Of a stretch of DNA of 64,000 nt, positions 26,584 to 35,553 are shown piece by piece. Each line of letters begins with the position of its first letter. Positions within the stretch are counted from its first letter, which is position 1. The stretch is from Halomonas sp. ALS9 (GTDB taxonomy: Bacteria; Pseudomonadota; Gammaproteobacteria; Pseudomonadales; Halomonadaceae): positions 248,001-312,000 of the forward strand of contig NZ_LXRG01000233.1 in NCBI RefSeq assembly GCF_001651035.1, read 5' to 3'. Below the pieces are notes generated by a model. That model was not told the DNA's origin and did not search any database. It saw only the letters and a program-made list of their open reading frames with translations. A program made the position numbers and the translations under genes.

Positions 26584-27498
26584 CTAGTCGCGGTAGCGGC
26601 GGGTTAAGTCGCTATAAGCGTCAATGCGCCGGTCACGCAGGTAAGGCCAAATACGGCGGGTGTTTTCACTGCGCGCCATATCAAGTTTCACAACGAGCTG
26701 CTCTGTCTCTTCACCCGCATGGGCTAATAGCTCACCTTGGGGCCCGCAGACGAAACTACCGCCCCAGAACTGAATGCCGTCGCCGACCCCGGAGTGATCT
26801 GCTTCAAAGCCCACCCGGTTGGCCACCAGTACTGGCAAGCCGTTGGCGACGCCATGGGCGCGCTGAATGACCGTCCAGGCATCTTTCTGGCGGTTCTTTT
26901 CTTCGTTATCGTCGTTGGGGGCCCAGCCGATTGCCGTCGGGTAAAGCAGTAAATCGGCTCCGGCTAGTGCCATTAGGCGTGCAGCTTCGGGATACCACTG
27001 GTCCCAGCAGACCAACACACCGAGACGGCCCAACGAGGTTTCGATCGGGGTAAAGCCTTCTTCGCGGGCGCTGTCGTGATCCCCAGGCGTGAAGTAAAAC
27101 TTCTCAAAAAACCCAGGGTCATCGGGAATGTGCATCTTGCGATACTGCCCAACGCGGCCTTTGGCGCGGTCATAGACCACGGCGGTATTGTGGTAAAGCC
27201 CCGCTGCACGGCGTTCAAATAGCGACCCGACCAGTACAATATCCAGCTCTTTGGCGAGCGCCGCCAAGCGCTGGCCGGTAGGGCCATCGAGGGGCTCCGC
27301 TAGATCAAACAGCGCGGGATCTTCAAATTGGCAAAAGTAGTGGGTAGCGTGCAGTTCTTGAAGCAGTACCAGCTGCGCGCCTTTTTTAACGGCACTGCGG
27401 ATACCTTCTTCGCTAGCTGACAGGCTTTTGGCTTTGTCCGGCCAGGCGGGTTGCTGCACAATACCGACAGTTAGCGTCGAATTTGATGTCATCGACAT
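26584..27498 (-). CDS. aguB: N-carbamoylputrescine amidase AguB
   Basis: 304 residues; ATG at 27496-27498 chosen because AGGAG lies just upstream, whereas an in-frame GTG six codons earlier does not. Nitrilase-superfamily enzyme hydrolysing N-carbamoylputrescine to putrescine. The Glu-Lys-Cys triad is in 'VLLQELHATHYF', 'QYRKMHIPDDP' and 'VLVCWDQWYPEAARLM'. Lies downstream of aguA on the same strand, completing the agmatine-to-putrescine route. Confidence 0.94.
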   Translation of the reverse strand: MSMTSNSTLTVGIVQQPAWPDKAKSLSASEEGIRSAVKKGAQLVLLQELHATHYFCQFEDPALFDLAEPLDGPTGQRLAALAKELDIVLVGSLFERRAAGLYHNTAVVYDRAKGRVGQYRKMHIPDDPGFFEKFYFTPGDHDSAREEGFTPIETSLGRLGVLVCWDQWYPEAARLMALAGADLLLYPTAIGWAPNDDNEEKNRQKDAWTVIQRAHGVANGLPVLVANRVGFEADHSGVGDGIQFWGGSFVCGPQGELLAHAGEETEQLVVKLDMARSENTRRIWPYLRDRRIDAYSDLTRRYRD

Positions 27499-27516
27499 AA
27501 TGGCTCCTTTATTCAC

Positions 27517-27558
27517 TCAGTACTATTCAGTCAGTACTATTTAATCAGTACTATTTAA
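27517..27558. repeat. Three 14-bp tandem repeats between aguA and aguB
   Basis: Units: TCAGTACTATTCAG (27517-27530), TCAGTACTATTTAA (27531-27544) and an identical TCAGTACTATTTAA (27545-27558), followed by a partial TCAGTA. Each unit holds the palindrome AGTACT. It lies just upstream of the aguB ribosome site, in the spacer of the aguA-aguB transcript. Most likely slippage duplication; binding-site function cannot be excluded. Confidence 0.9.
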
Positions 27559-27599
27559 TCAGTATCAGCCGAGTGCTGGGCAAGCGTTCTCTGGATAGA

Positions 27600-28658
27600 C
27601 TATCCCAGGACAGGCGTGTCGCGAATAAGCGTGCCTTTTGGAAGCTGCATGGTTAAACAGTGCAGGCTGCCGTGTTGGCGAATAACGCTAACGCACTCAA
27701 TAGGAATAAGCGTGTGCTCGGGAAACGCAACCGCTAACGCGTTTAGCGCGGTGACATCCGCCGGGTCGCCGTAAGTGGGCACCAGCACGGCCTGATTAAT
27801 GATCAGAAAATTGGCGTAGGTAGCGGGCAGGCGATGGCCATCTTCCGGGTCAAAGCAAGCCTGGGGCCAGGGCAGGGCGATAAGCCGGTAGGGTTCACCA
27901 TTGCGCTGACGGAAAGCTTGCAGCTCCCGTTCCATTGCTGCTAAGGCAGTGTAGTGCGGGTCGTTGGGGTCATCGCAGCGCACGTAGGCAATGGTGGATG
28001 GGTCGCAGAAGCGCGCCAGGGTATCAATATGGCTGTCGGTATCGTCGCCTTCTAAATGACCGTTGGTCAGCCACAATATGCGGTCAACCCCGAAGTCCTC
28101 GCCAAGCTGCATTTCTAATGCTGCTCGGGATAGCGTGGGGTTACGGTTGGGGTTCAGCAGGCATGCTTCAGTGGTCAGCAGGGTGCCTTCACCGTCAGTT
28201 TCTATGCCGCCGCCTTCCAGTACCAGATCCCGCGAGCTCACCGGGCAGACCCATACGCCTGCATTAGCAAGCCGCTGGGTGAGTCGATTATCACGCTCGG
28301 CGGGAAATTTTCCACCCCAGCCAGTAAAGGTGTAATCGAGCATGACTAATTGGCCATCTTCGTCGACCACACTGACCGGCCCATGATCCCGCGCCCAGGT
28401 ATCGTCGGTGGGTGCGACAATAAGCAGCAGGCGCTCAGCGGGCACGCCGTAGGCGTCAAAAGTGTCGGCCAAGCGCTGTTTGGTGAGCTCGTCGGGTACG
28501 CAAATCAGCACGCGCTGATAGCGCGCGGTGGCAATCACAATGCGTTCGAGAGTGGCTTCGATGCACGCAAGTAGTGGTGCCCAATCGCCGTCATGGCGTG
28601 GCCAGGTCAGTTGTATCCCATCCTGGGGATACCATTCGGGTAGCAAACGGTACGTCAT
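27600..28658 (-). CDS. aguA: Agmatine deiminase AguA
   Basis: 352 residues, guanidino-group-modifying enzyme (PPAD-like) converting agmatine to N-carbamoylputrescine. Motifs: 'WARDHGPVSVVDEDG', 'GWGGKFPAERDN', 'LEGGGIETDGEGTLLTTEACLLNPNRNP', read in pieces, 'NGHLEGDDTDSHIDTLARF', and the C-terminal 'GSLHCLTMQLP' with the nucleophilic Cys. Ninety-odd nt upstream of aguB on the same strand, so the two are probably one operon. Divergent from lolC/E with a 179-nt gap. Confidence 0.94.
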   Translation of the reverse strand: MTYRLLPEWYPQDGIQLTWPRHDGDWAPLLACIEATLERIVIATARYQRVLICVPDELTKQRLADTFDAYGVPAERLLLIVAPTDDTWARDHGPVSVVDEDGQLVMLDYTFTGWGGKFPAERDNRLTQRLANAGVWVCPVSSRDLVLEGGGIETDGEGTLLTTEACLLNPNRNPTLSRAALEMQLGEDFGVDRILWLTNGHLEGDDTDSHIDTLARFCDPSTIAYVRCDDPNDPHYTALAAMERELQAFRQRNGEPYRLIALPWPQACFDPEDGHRLPATYANFLIINQAVLVPTYGDPADVTALNALAVAFPEHTLIPIECVSVIRQHGSLHCLTMQLPKGTLIRDTPVLG

Positions 28659-28837
28659 AAAAGCGCAGCCCCACGGTCAGCAGTAAATCGGCGCAATGTA
28701 GGGCGTGGCGGGGCAAGTTGCAAGCGTAACGTTTTTAATCTGAACGCTCGTGGTGCAGACCGCTCTAATGCCCGTTTGAACATGCAGAGACACTAAAAAA
28801 ACCGTACCATGAGCGCTTATTGATAAGGAATGACGCC

Positions 28838-30079
28838 ATGCTTGATCGTTTGCCTTTTCTGGTGGGGCTGCGCTACGTGCGCGCTAAACGCCGGAATCAC
28901 TTTATTTCGTTTATTTCGCTCACCTCGATGCTGGGGTTAATGCTGGGGGTCGCGGTACTTATTTTGGTGTTGTCGGTGATGAACGGCTTCGACCATGAGC
29001 TGCGCACGCGTATTTTAGGTATGGTGCCCCACGCTAAAATTGAGTCCCGGGCGGGCATGGTGGAGTGGGAGACGCTAGCCGAAGAATTAATGCAGCGGGA
29101 GCGCGTTATCGGTGCGGCGCCCTATGTTGAGCAGCAGGGTATGTTCTCTGTGGGTGGGCGTAATCAGGGTGCTATGGTTAATGGTATTAACCCTGATTGG
29201 GAAGACCGCGTGTCGATTATTGGTGAGCATATGCGCCAGGGCGAACTAACCGATCTGGTTCCCGGCGAGTGGAACGTGGTACTGGGCTCAATGCTGGCGC
29301 GCAACTTGGGCGTTGGCGTGGGCGATCGAGTGACGCTGCTGGTGCCTGAAGCATCGATTACTCCGGCTGGAGTCTTTCCGCGCTTAAAGCGTTTTACCGT
29401 CAGCGGTATTTTTAGCGTCGGCGCCGAACTAGATGCTAATTTGGCCTACGCCAATATTGAAGATATGCAAACGCTTGCCCGTCTTGGCGATGCAGTCGGC
29501 GGGCTTCGCCTGGAGTTGGATGATCTATTTGCTGCCAGCAGTGAAACCCAGGCGATTCTCAATGAGCTTGGCCCGGAGTATCGGGGGAGCGATTGGACGT
29601 TCTCTCAAGGCAATCTTTTCCAGGCGATACAGATGGAAAAGCGCATGATCGCACTACTGTTAACCGTCATTATCGCCGTGGCGGCGTTCAATATCGTCTC
29701 GACACTGGTCATGGTTGTCACCGACAAGCGCGCGGATATCGCCATTCTGCGTACGATAGGTGCTAAACCGAGCTCGATTATGGGCATTTTTATTGTTCAG
29801 GGCATGGCCATCGGGCTTATCGGTATCGCCATTGGGGTGGCCGTGGGTGTGCTGCTGGCGCTGACCATTGCTGATCTGATTGGCTGGGTGGAAGGAACGC
29901 TGGGCATCCAGTTCTTGGATGCTGGGGTCTACTTCATCAGCGATTTACCCTCTCAACTGCAGTGGAATGATGTTATTCGGATCGTTTTGGCCGCTTTTGG
30001 TCTGACGTTCCTGTCGACACTTTATCCCGCTTGGCGGGCGGCAAAAGTTCAGCCAGCGGATGTGTTGCGCTATGAATAA
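28838..30079 (+). CDS. lolC: Lipoprotein-releasing ABC transporter permease, LolC/LolE family
   Basis: 413 residues from ATG 28838, which follows AAGGAA; an in-frame TTG at 28820 is less likely. N-terminal helix ('SMLGLMLGVAVLILVLSVMNGFD' in part), a large periplasmic domain, and three C-terminal helices with 'RADIAILRTIGAKPSSIMGIFIVQG'. With LolD it extracts lipoproteins from the inner membrane and hands them to LolA. Only one permease gene is present here; no lolE follows lolD, so the transporter may use a single LolC/E-like (LolF-type) subunit or the second gene is elsewhere. Confidence 0.92.
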   Translation: MLDRLPFLVGLRYVRAKRRNHFISFISLTSMLGLMLGVAVLILVLSVMNGFDHELRTRILGMVPHAKIESRAGMVEWETLAEELMQRERVIGAAPYVEQQGMFSVGGRNQGAMVNGINPDWEDRVSIIGEHMRQGELTDLVPGEWNVVLGSMLARNLGVGVGDRVTLLVPEASITPAGVFPRLKRFTVSGIFSVGAELDANLAYANIEDMQTLARLGDAVGGLRLELDDLFAASSETQAILNELGPEYRGSDWTFSQGNLFQAIQMEKRMIALLLTVIIAVAAFNIVSTLVMVVTDKRADIAILRTIGAKPSSIMGIFIVQGMAIGLIGIAIGVAVGVLLALTIADLIGWVEGTLGIQFLDAGVYFISDLPSQLQWNDVIRIVLAAFGLTFLSTLYPAWRAAKVQPADVLRYE

Positions 30080-30101
30080 CGGCTTCAGGAATAAGGATGA
30101 C

Positions 30102-30818
30102 ATGATGTCGATGAATACTGGGCAAGACGCTGCGGTCATGCTCGATTGCCAGTCGCTGACACGAACCTACAGTGAGGGGCCCCAGGATCTGACGGTACTG
30201 GATAAGCTCAATTTGCAGGTGCGTGCCGGTGAACGGGTTGCCATCGTAGGTAGCTCTGGGTCAGGCAAGACGACACTGCTCAATTTGCTGGGGGGGCTCG
30301 ATCGTCCCAGCGAAGGTAGTGTGGTTATCGCCGGTGAGCCGCTGTCGGGCTTAAATGAAGCGGCACTGGGTAGCTTCCGTAACCGCTACATTGGGTTTGT
30401 GTACCAATTCCACCATCTGCTGGCGGAATTTACCGCCGTCGAAAATGCTGCGTTGCCGCTGATTATTCGCGGCCAGTCAAAAAAGGCAGCCGAGAAGCGG
30501 GCAATGCAGATACTCGAGCGGGTAGGTATGCAGCCGCGGGCGGATCATAAGCCGGGTGAGCTTTCCGGCGGGGAGCGTCAGCGCGTGGCGATTGCCCGGG
30601 CGCTGGTCACCGACCCTAGCTTAGTGCTAATGGATGAGCCCACGGGCAATCTGGATCAAACCACGGCGGCGACAATTTTGTCACTGATGGACGAGCTGGC
30701 CAAAGAGAGCGCCTGTGCCTTTGTGATTGTGACCCACGACGTTAGCCTGGCGGCCCATCAAGATCGGGTGCTTAAGCTGGATGCAGGCAAGTTGGTAGAG
30801 CAGGCGCCAGCGCTCTAA
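30102..30818 (+). CDS. lolD: Lipoprotein-releasing ABC transporter ATPase LolD
   Basis: 239 residues from ATG 30102, which has AAGGAT upstream; ATG 30072 overlapping the lolC stop is an alternative. ABC ATPase with Walker A 'VGSSGSGKTTLLNLLGG', Q-loop 'YQFHHLLAEFTAVENAALP', signature 'LSGGERQRVAIARAL', Walker B 'LVLMDEPTGNLD' and switch His in 'VIVTHD'. Powers lipoprotein release by the adjacent LolC/E permease. Confidence 0.96.
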   Translation: MMSMNTGQDAAVMLDCQSLTRTYSEGPQDLTVLDKLNLQVRAGERVAIVGSSGSGKTTLLNLLGGLDRPSEGSVVIAGEPLSGLNEAALGSFRNRYIGFVYQFHHLLAEFTAVENAALPLIIRGQSKKAAEKRAMQILERVGMQPRADHKPGELSGGERQRVAIARALVTDPSLVLMDEPTGNLDQTTAATILSLMDELAKESACAFVIVTHDVSLAAHQDRVLKLDAGKLVEQAPAL

Positions 30819-30834
30819 CCGCCGGACTCAATCA

Positions 30835-31386
30835 TTACTCATCAAATTCTGCCTCAATCTGTGCGCGCCGCTGCCGACGTTTCTGGCGGCGGCGTTTCCA
30901 GTTATGGGAGACGTGCCAGCGCCAGATTAAACGAATGCCAATATTGGCAACGATGGCCAATACTATCGCCGTTACCAATGAGCCGACGATCAGTGGCGGC
31001 ATAATGTCGTGCATCTGTTCGGCGATCCAGCGCGTCGAAATTCGTGACGGGGCTTCCCGCACGGGCGCGCCGAGTATAAAGGTGCCAATCCAGTAGTTGC
31101 CGTAAAAAATGACTGGCATCGTCAATGGGTTGGTAATCCATACCAAGCCCACCGAGAGGGCTAAGTTGCAGCGCGTAATGCGAGCGCCCAGCGCTGCGAC
31201 CACCATCTGAAAAGGGATGGGTAGCATCGCGCAAAACACGCCCACGCTAAATGCATTGGCAACGCTTCGGCGAGTTAAAAGCCACAAACCCGGATCTGCA
31301 ATCAGCGGTGCCATAAAGCGTAGCGAGCGCTGCTTCCTGATTGTGTCGGGTTTGGGCATGTAGCGCTGCAGGAACCGGCGCGGCAT
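30835..31386 (-). CDS. DUF2062 inner-membrane protein
   Basis: 183 residues, start 'MPRRFLQRYMPKPDTIRKQRSL'. Conserved DUF2062 features: 'NAFSVGVFCAMLPIPFQMVVAALGA', the 'VWITNPLTMPVIFYGNYWIGTFILG' segment, and a third hydrophobic stretch near residues 128-150. The C-terminal tail is highly basic and then acidic. Function unknown. It is convergent with lolD (16 nt apart) and divergent from comEC. Confidence 0.85.
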   Translation of the reverse strand: MPRRFLQRYMPKPDTIRKQRSLRFMAPLIADPGLWLLTRRSVANAFSVGVFCAMLPIPFQMVVAALGARITRCNLALSVGLVWITNPLTMPVIFYGNYWIGTFILGAPVREAPSRISTRWIAEQMHDIMPPLIVGSLVTAIVLAIVANIGIRLIWRWHVSHNWKRRRQKRRQRRAQIEAEFDE

Positions 31387-31483
31387 GACGGATACTCTTA
31401 CCTATCGATGTGGCCCATTATCCATATCGAGCTGCCTTTCGGCTATGCTATGCCATCAATGAAGTGTCGCCAGGGAGGGTTCT

Positions 31484-33760
31484 ATGCGGTTAGGTGTTGC
31501 CATGCCAGCGGCGCTTGCGGCACTCGCAGGAGGCATTTTGGCCTGGTACAGCCACGCTGAAGCGCTGACCCCAAACGCGTTTGGGTGGTTGTTAGTGGCC
31601 GCTTTACTGGTAATGGTGTGGTGCCCGCGCGTAGGTAGTTGGCTACTGATCGGGGGATGGGTCTTCATTGGCGTACAAAATGAATGGGGAAGTCGCTTAC
31701 CAGCAGGGCTAAGCGGTGAAGATATTAGCGTTGAGGCGACCGTGTTGACCGCCCAGCCGCTGGGTAATGCGATGCGCCTGTTGTTAAGCATTGATAAATG
31801 TCAAAGCGCTGCAGATAGACCGGCCCGGCCCAGCTGCTCAGCGCTCTCCAAGGTGCGCATAAGCGCTTATAGCGATGAGCGATTTGAGCCCGGTGAACAG
31901 TGGCAAATGACGCTGCGTTTGCGCCCCCCAAGCGGCTTTGCCAACCCTGATAGCTTCAATTATGAGCAGTGGCTGTGGCGCGAGGGGATCCACGCCACTG
32001 GCTATCTGCGTCAGGAGCCTGCGCCGGTTAGGCTCTCCACTGCGGGCCCTTCGTTGCGCCAACTCGCGCTGGGTTTTTTAGCCCAACAAACGCTTGAAGA
32101 GCGTACCAAGCGTTGGTTAGCAGCGCTGACACTGGGGGATAGCGAACAACTTACCCAGGATGACTGGTCGCTGCTGAATGCTACCGGCACCACGCATCTA
32201 GTGGTTATTTCAGGCTTACATGTCGGTCTGGTGGCGTCGTTTGTGCTGTTACTCGCCAAGTTAGCTGCTCGTTTTACAACACCTACCAACTGGCGCATGC
32301 GCACCTGGCCGTGGTGGCTGGCAGCGCTTGCTTGTGTCAGTTACGCCACCCTGGCCGGGATGGCGCCACCGGCCATGCGGGCAATGGTGATGACGTTGAT
32401 CGGGCTGTGGGTGCTCAGCGGACGTCATGCGCCAGGGCCTTGGCAAGCGTGGTGGCTCGCTCTGGCGCTAGTACTGATTGCTGATCCTCTGGCTTTATGG
32501 CGCCCTGGCATGTGGCTGTCGTTTGTAGCCGTCGCGTGGTTAATCCTTATTTGGCAAGGACGGCAGCGACCCAAAGGAGTGAAAGGCTGGTGCTGGGCGC
32601 TGGTGAGATCGCAACTGCTGCTCGCCCCGCTTATGGCCGCCGCGGTACTGATGGCCTTTGGGCGAGTGGCACCCGCCGCCCCGTTGATCAATTTAGTTGC
32701 CGTGCCCTGGGTGAGCTCGGTGATGGTACCCACGGCACTGTTGGGATGGCTGCTATCACCCGTTCCCTTGGTGGGAGATAGTGTGTGGTGGCTGTTTGAG
32801 CAGGCGCTGAGCGTTTTCCACCTATTGTTGACGCTTGCTGTTCAGCACTGGCCATTGTGGGAACCTGATCGGTCGTTAACGTATCCGCTTGCCTTCGCTC
32901 TGCTACTGCTGTCGCTATGCTGGGGGCTACCTGCCGTACTGCCAGGTTTACGGCTGGCAGCCACTGCGCTGGCCTTAGCGCTGCCGTGGTGGTCGCTTTC
33001 ATCATCGATACCTCCAAATACGCTCAGAGTCAGTGTGTATGACGTGGGGCAGGGGCAACTGGTAGAGCTACGTAGCGAACATTATCGCCTTCTCTATGAC
33101 ACCGGACCGCGCTTTCGGAGTGGCTTTATGCCGCTGGAGACGCTGTGGTCGCCGGGACAGCAGTTTGATCAGGTGATTGTTAGCCACGCTGATAATGACC
33201 ATGCGGGTGGCATTGGCGCATTGTTAGCGGACCATCGGGTCAGCCAATGGGTGGCGCCTAAGGGTGAGGCGCTGCCAGTTTCTAGCATTGACTGTCAGCG
33301 TGGCCAACGTTGGCAGCGTGACGGAGTGCGTTACCGCATCCTTTGGCCGCCCGCGGGTGAGAACGATTTTTCTGCTAATGATCGCTCTTGCGTACTTGAA
33401 GTGAGCATTGGCGAGCAGCGACTGTTGGTTACCGGAGATGTGGGCACGGAGATAGAGCGACGCTTTCTGAGTAAGGTAGCGCTACCCGTTAATGTATTGG
33501 TGGCAGGGCATCATGGCAGCGGTACCAGTTCGGGTATCCAGTTTGTGCGTCACACCGCACCTGAGCATGTGATATTTAGCGCCGGGCGGCGTAATGCTTT
33601 TCATCATCCGGTAGATTCTGTCGTGCGCCGTTTTCGGCAGCAGGGAAGCTGTCTATGGAGTACGGCCCATGACGGAGCGCTATATTTTTGGCTAAACGCG
33701 GCCCAGCCCATTCGGATCGAAACGATGCGACCCCTGCCAGGGCAACGTAACCGGTGTTGA
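31484..33760 (+). CDS. comEC: DNA internalisation protein ComEC/Rec2
   Basis: 758 residues. An N-terminal membrane segment pair, a soluble OB-like domain, the polytopic competence domain ('TTHLVVISGLHVGLVASF', 'AGMAPPAMRAMVMTLIGLWVL'), and a C-terminal metallo-beta-lactamase domain ('YDVGQGQLVELRSE', 'VSHADNDHAGGIGALLADH', 'LVAGHHGSGTSS'). It forms the inner-membrane channel for transforming single-stranded DNA. It precedes msbA by 56 nt, an arrangement shared with E. coli ycaI-msbA. Full length, so competence DNA uptake is at least possible. Confidence 0.93.
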   Translation: MRLGVAMPAALAALAGGILAWYSHAEALTPNAFGWLLVAALLVMVWCPRVGSWLLIGGWVFIGVQNEWGSRLPAGLSGEDISVEATVLTAQPLGNAMRLLLSIDKCQSAADRPARPSCSALSKVRISAYSDERFEPGEQWQMTLRLRPPSGFANPDSFNYEQWLWREGIHATGYLRQEPAPVRLSTAGPSLRQLALGFLAQQTLEERTKRWLAALTLGDSEQLTQDDWSLLNATGTTHLVVISGLHVGLVASFVLLLAKLAARFTTPTNWRMRTWPWWLAALACVSYATLAGMAPPAMRAMVMTLIGLWVLSGRHAPGPWQAWWLALALVLIADPLALWRPGMWLSFVAVAWLILIWQGRQRPKGVKGWCWALVRSQLLLAPLMAAAVLMAFGRVAPAAPLINLVAVPWVSSVMVPTALLGWLLSPVPLVGDSVWWLFEQALSVFHLLLTLAVQHWPLWEPDRSLTYPLAFALLLLSLCWGLPAVLPGLRLAATALALALPWWSLSSSIPPNTLRVSVYDVGQGQLVELRSEHYRLLYDTGPRFRSGFMPLETLWSPGQQFDQVIVSHADNDHAGGIGALLADHRVSQWVAPKGEALPVSSIDCQRGQRWQRDGVRYRILWPPAGENDFSANDRSCVLEVSIGEQRLLVTGDVGTEIERRFLSKVALPVNVLVAGHHGSGTSSGIQFVRHTAPEHVIFSAGRRNAFHHPVDSVVRRFRQQGSCLWSTAHDGALYFWLNAAQPIRIETMRPLPGQRNRC

Positions 33761-33816
33761 AGCGCGTCGCCATCAGGTAGAATTCTCCCCACTGTACACT
33801 ATGGCCAGGAGCGCCT

Positions 33817-35553
33817 GTGACTGATTCAGGTTGGGGTATCTATAAGCGGTTATTGGGCTATGTTAAGCCGCATTGGCGTGCGTTTGCGCTGGCGGTGGTG
33901 GGTTTTGTGGTATATGCCGCGTCAAGTACCGCTCTGGCGGAAATGATGAAGCGCTTAATTGATGGCATTCAAAATCCGGATGCGGCGTTTCGGCTATTTC
34001 TTCCACTGTTTGTGATTATTATGTTTTCTGCCAGGGGCTTAGGTACTTTTTTAAGCACCTATTTCATGGCCTATGTGGGCCGCTACGTGATTCACACCCT
34101 GCGCTGCGACGTGTTTGCCCATCTTCTCCATCTGCCCGGCCGGTTTTTTGACCACCACTCCAGTGGTCAACTGGTGTCGCGGGTGACCTATCACGTGGAG
34201 CAAGTTGCCGGAGCGGCCACCAAGGCGGTGACAATTATTCTGCGTGAAGGCCTGTTCGTCATTGGTCTAGTGCTCTATTTACTGTGGACTAACTGGATGT
34301 TAACGCTACTGTTTCTGGGCGTAACGCCGATCATCGCGGTAGTGGTGAGCTATGTCAGTAAACGGTTTCGGCGCATTTCAAAGCGCATTCAGCACTCCAT
34401 GGGCGATGTCACCCATATTGCCTCGGAAGCGCTGTCGGGCTACCGAGTGGTTCGCACCCACGGCGCGGAAGAGTATGAAAAACAGCGCTTCGAACGGGTC
34501 AGTGAAGAGAATCGCCGCCAAAGTATGAAAGAGGCCATGACCCGTGCGGTCAGCTCCCCCGTGATTTTGATGCTGGTGGCTATCTCAATGGCAATCCTGG
34601 TCTGGCTGGCCATGGCGCCTTCGCTGATGGAGAACATGACGCCCGGTGAATTCGTGGCTTTTATTACCGCAGCCGCTCTAATGATCAAACCCGTGCGCCA
34701 ACTGACCGAGATTAATGGTGAGATTCAGAAAGGTCTAGCGGCCGCATCAGAGCTTTTCGGGCTACTGGATATGACCCCAGAAGAGGATAGTGGTAAACGT
34801 ATCGCCAGCCGTTTAAGCGGCGAGGTAGTGATTGATAAGGTTAGCTTCCGCTACGCAGACGATCAGCCCGAAGTGCTGCACGATATTAATCTGCGCCTAG
34901 CGCCGGGTGAGCTGGTAGCGATTGTTGGCCGTTCGGGAAGCGGCAAGTCCACCCTGGTCAGCCTGCTGCCGCGTTTCTACCGGCCCAGCCAGGGCCGTAT
35001 CAGCATCGATGGCATTAACGTTGATGAGTACGCGCTGGGCCCACTGCGCCAGCAAATTGCCCTGGTGTCCCAGCAGGTGACGCTATTTAACGCCTCAATC
35101 GCCGATAACATTGCCTATGGGGTAGCCAATCCTGATCCTAAGGCTATTCAAGCGGCGGCAGAGGCCGCTTATGCCCATGAGTTTATCGACAAACTGCCCA
35201 ATGGCTATGCCACCACCGTGGGCGAGAACGGCGTGATGCTCTCGGGCGGACAGCGCCAGCGGTTGGCGATCGCTCGGGCGATCTTCAAGGATGCGCCGCT
35301 GCTGGTGCTGGATGAGGCTACTTCAGCGCTGGATACTGAGTCCGAGCGCTATATTCAAAAAGCCCTGGAGCGGGTGTGTGAAGGGCGTACCACGCTAGTC
35401 ATCGCCCACCGCTTGTCGACCATTGAACGGGCCGACCGGATTGTGGTGATGGATCAGGGGCGCATTATTGAAGAGGGTTCGCATCAGGCGCTGCTGGATG
35501 CCGATGGCGCCTACGCGGCGCTGCATCAGCTGCAGTTTCAAGAAGTGCCATGA
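33817..35553 (+). CDS. msbA: Lipid A export ABC transporter MsbA
   Basis: 578 residues, GTG start, preceded by AGGAG. Six-helix exporter domain followed by the nucleotide-binding domain: Walker A 'VGRSGSGKSTLVSLLPRFY', signature 'LSGGQRQRLAIARAIF', Walker B 'LLVLDEATSALDTESE' and 'VIAHRLSTIERADRIVV'. It flips lipid A-core across the inner membrane. Overlaps lpxK by 4 nt, giving a lipopolysaccharide-supply operon with lpxK and kdsB. Confidence 0.96.
   Translation: MTDSGWGIYKRLLGYVKPHWRAFALAVVGFVVYAASSTALAEMMKRLIDGIQNPDAAFRLFLPLFVIIMFSARGLGTFLSTYFMAYVGRYVIHTLRCDVFAHLLHLPGRFFDHHSSGQLVSRVTYHVEQVAGAATKAVTIILREGLFVIGLVLYLLWTNWMLTLLFLGVTPIIAVVVSYVSKRFRRISKRIQHSMGDVTHIASEALSGYRVVRTHGAEEYEKQRFERVSEENRRQSMKEAMTRAVSSPVILMLVAISMAILVWLAMAPSLMENMTPGEFVAFITAAALMIKPVRQLTEINGEIQKGLAAASELFGLLDMTPEEDSGKRIASRLSGEVVIDKVSFRYADDQPEVLHDINLRLAPGELVAIVGRSGSGKSTLVSLLPRFYRPSQGRISIDGINVDEYALGPLRQQIALVSQQVTLFNASIADNIAYGVANPDPKAIQAAAEAAYAHEFIDKLPNGYATTVGENGVMLSGGQRQRLAIARAIFKDAPLLVLDEATSALDTESERYIQKALERVCEGRTTLVIAHRLSTIERADRIVVMDQGRIIEEGSHQALLDADGAYAALHQLQFQEVP

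Noticed and set aside
27517..27558. Possible CRISPR-like array
   Set aside because: Units are contiguous 14-mers without spacers and no cas genes are present.
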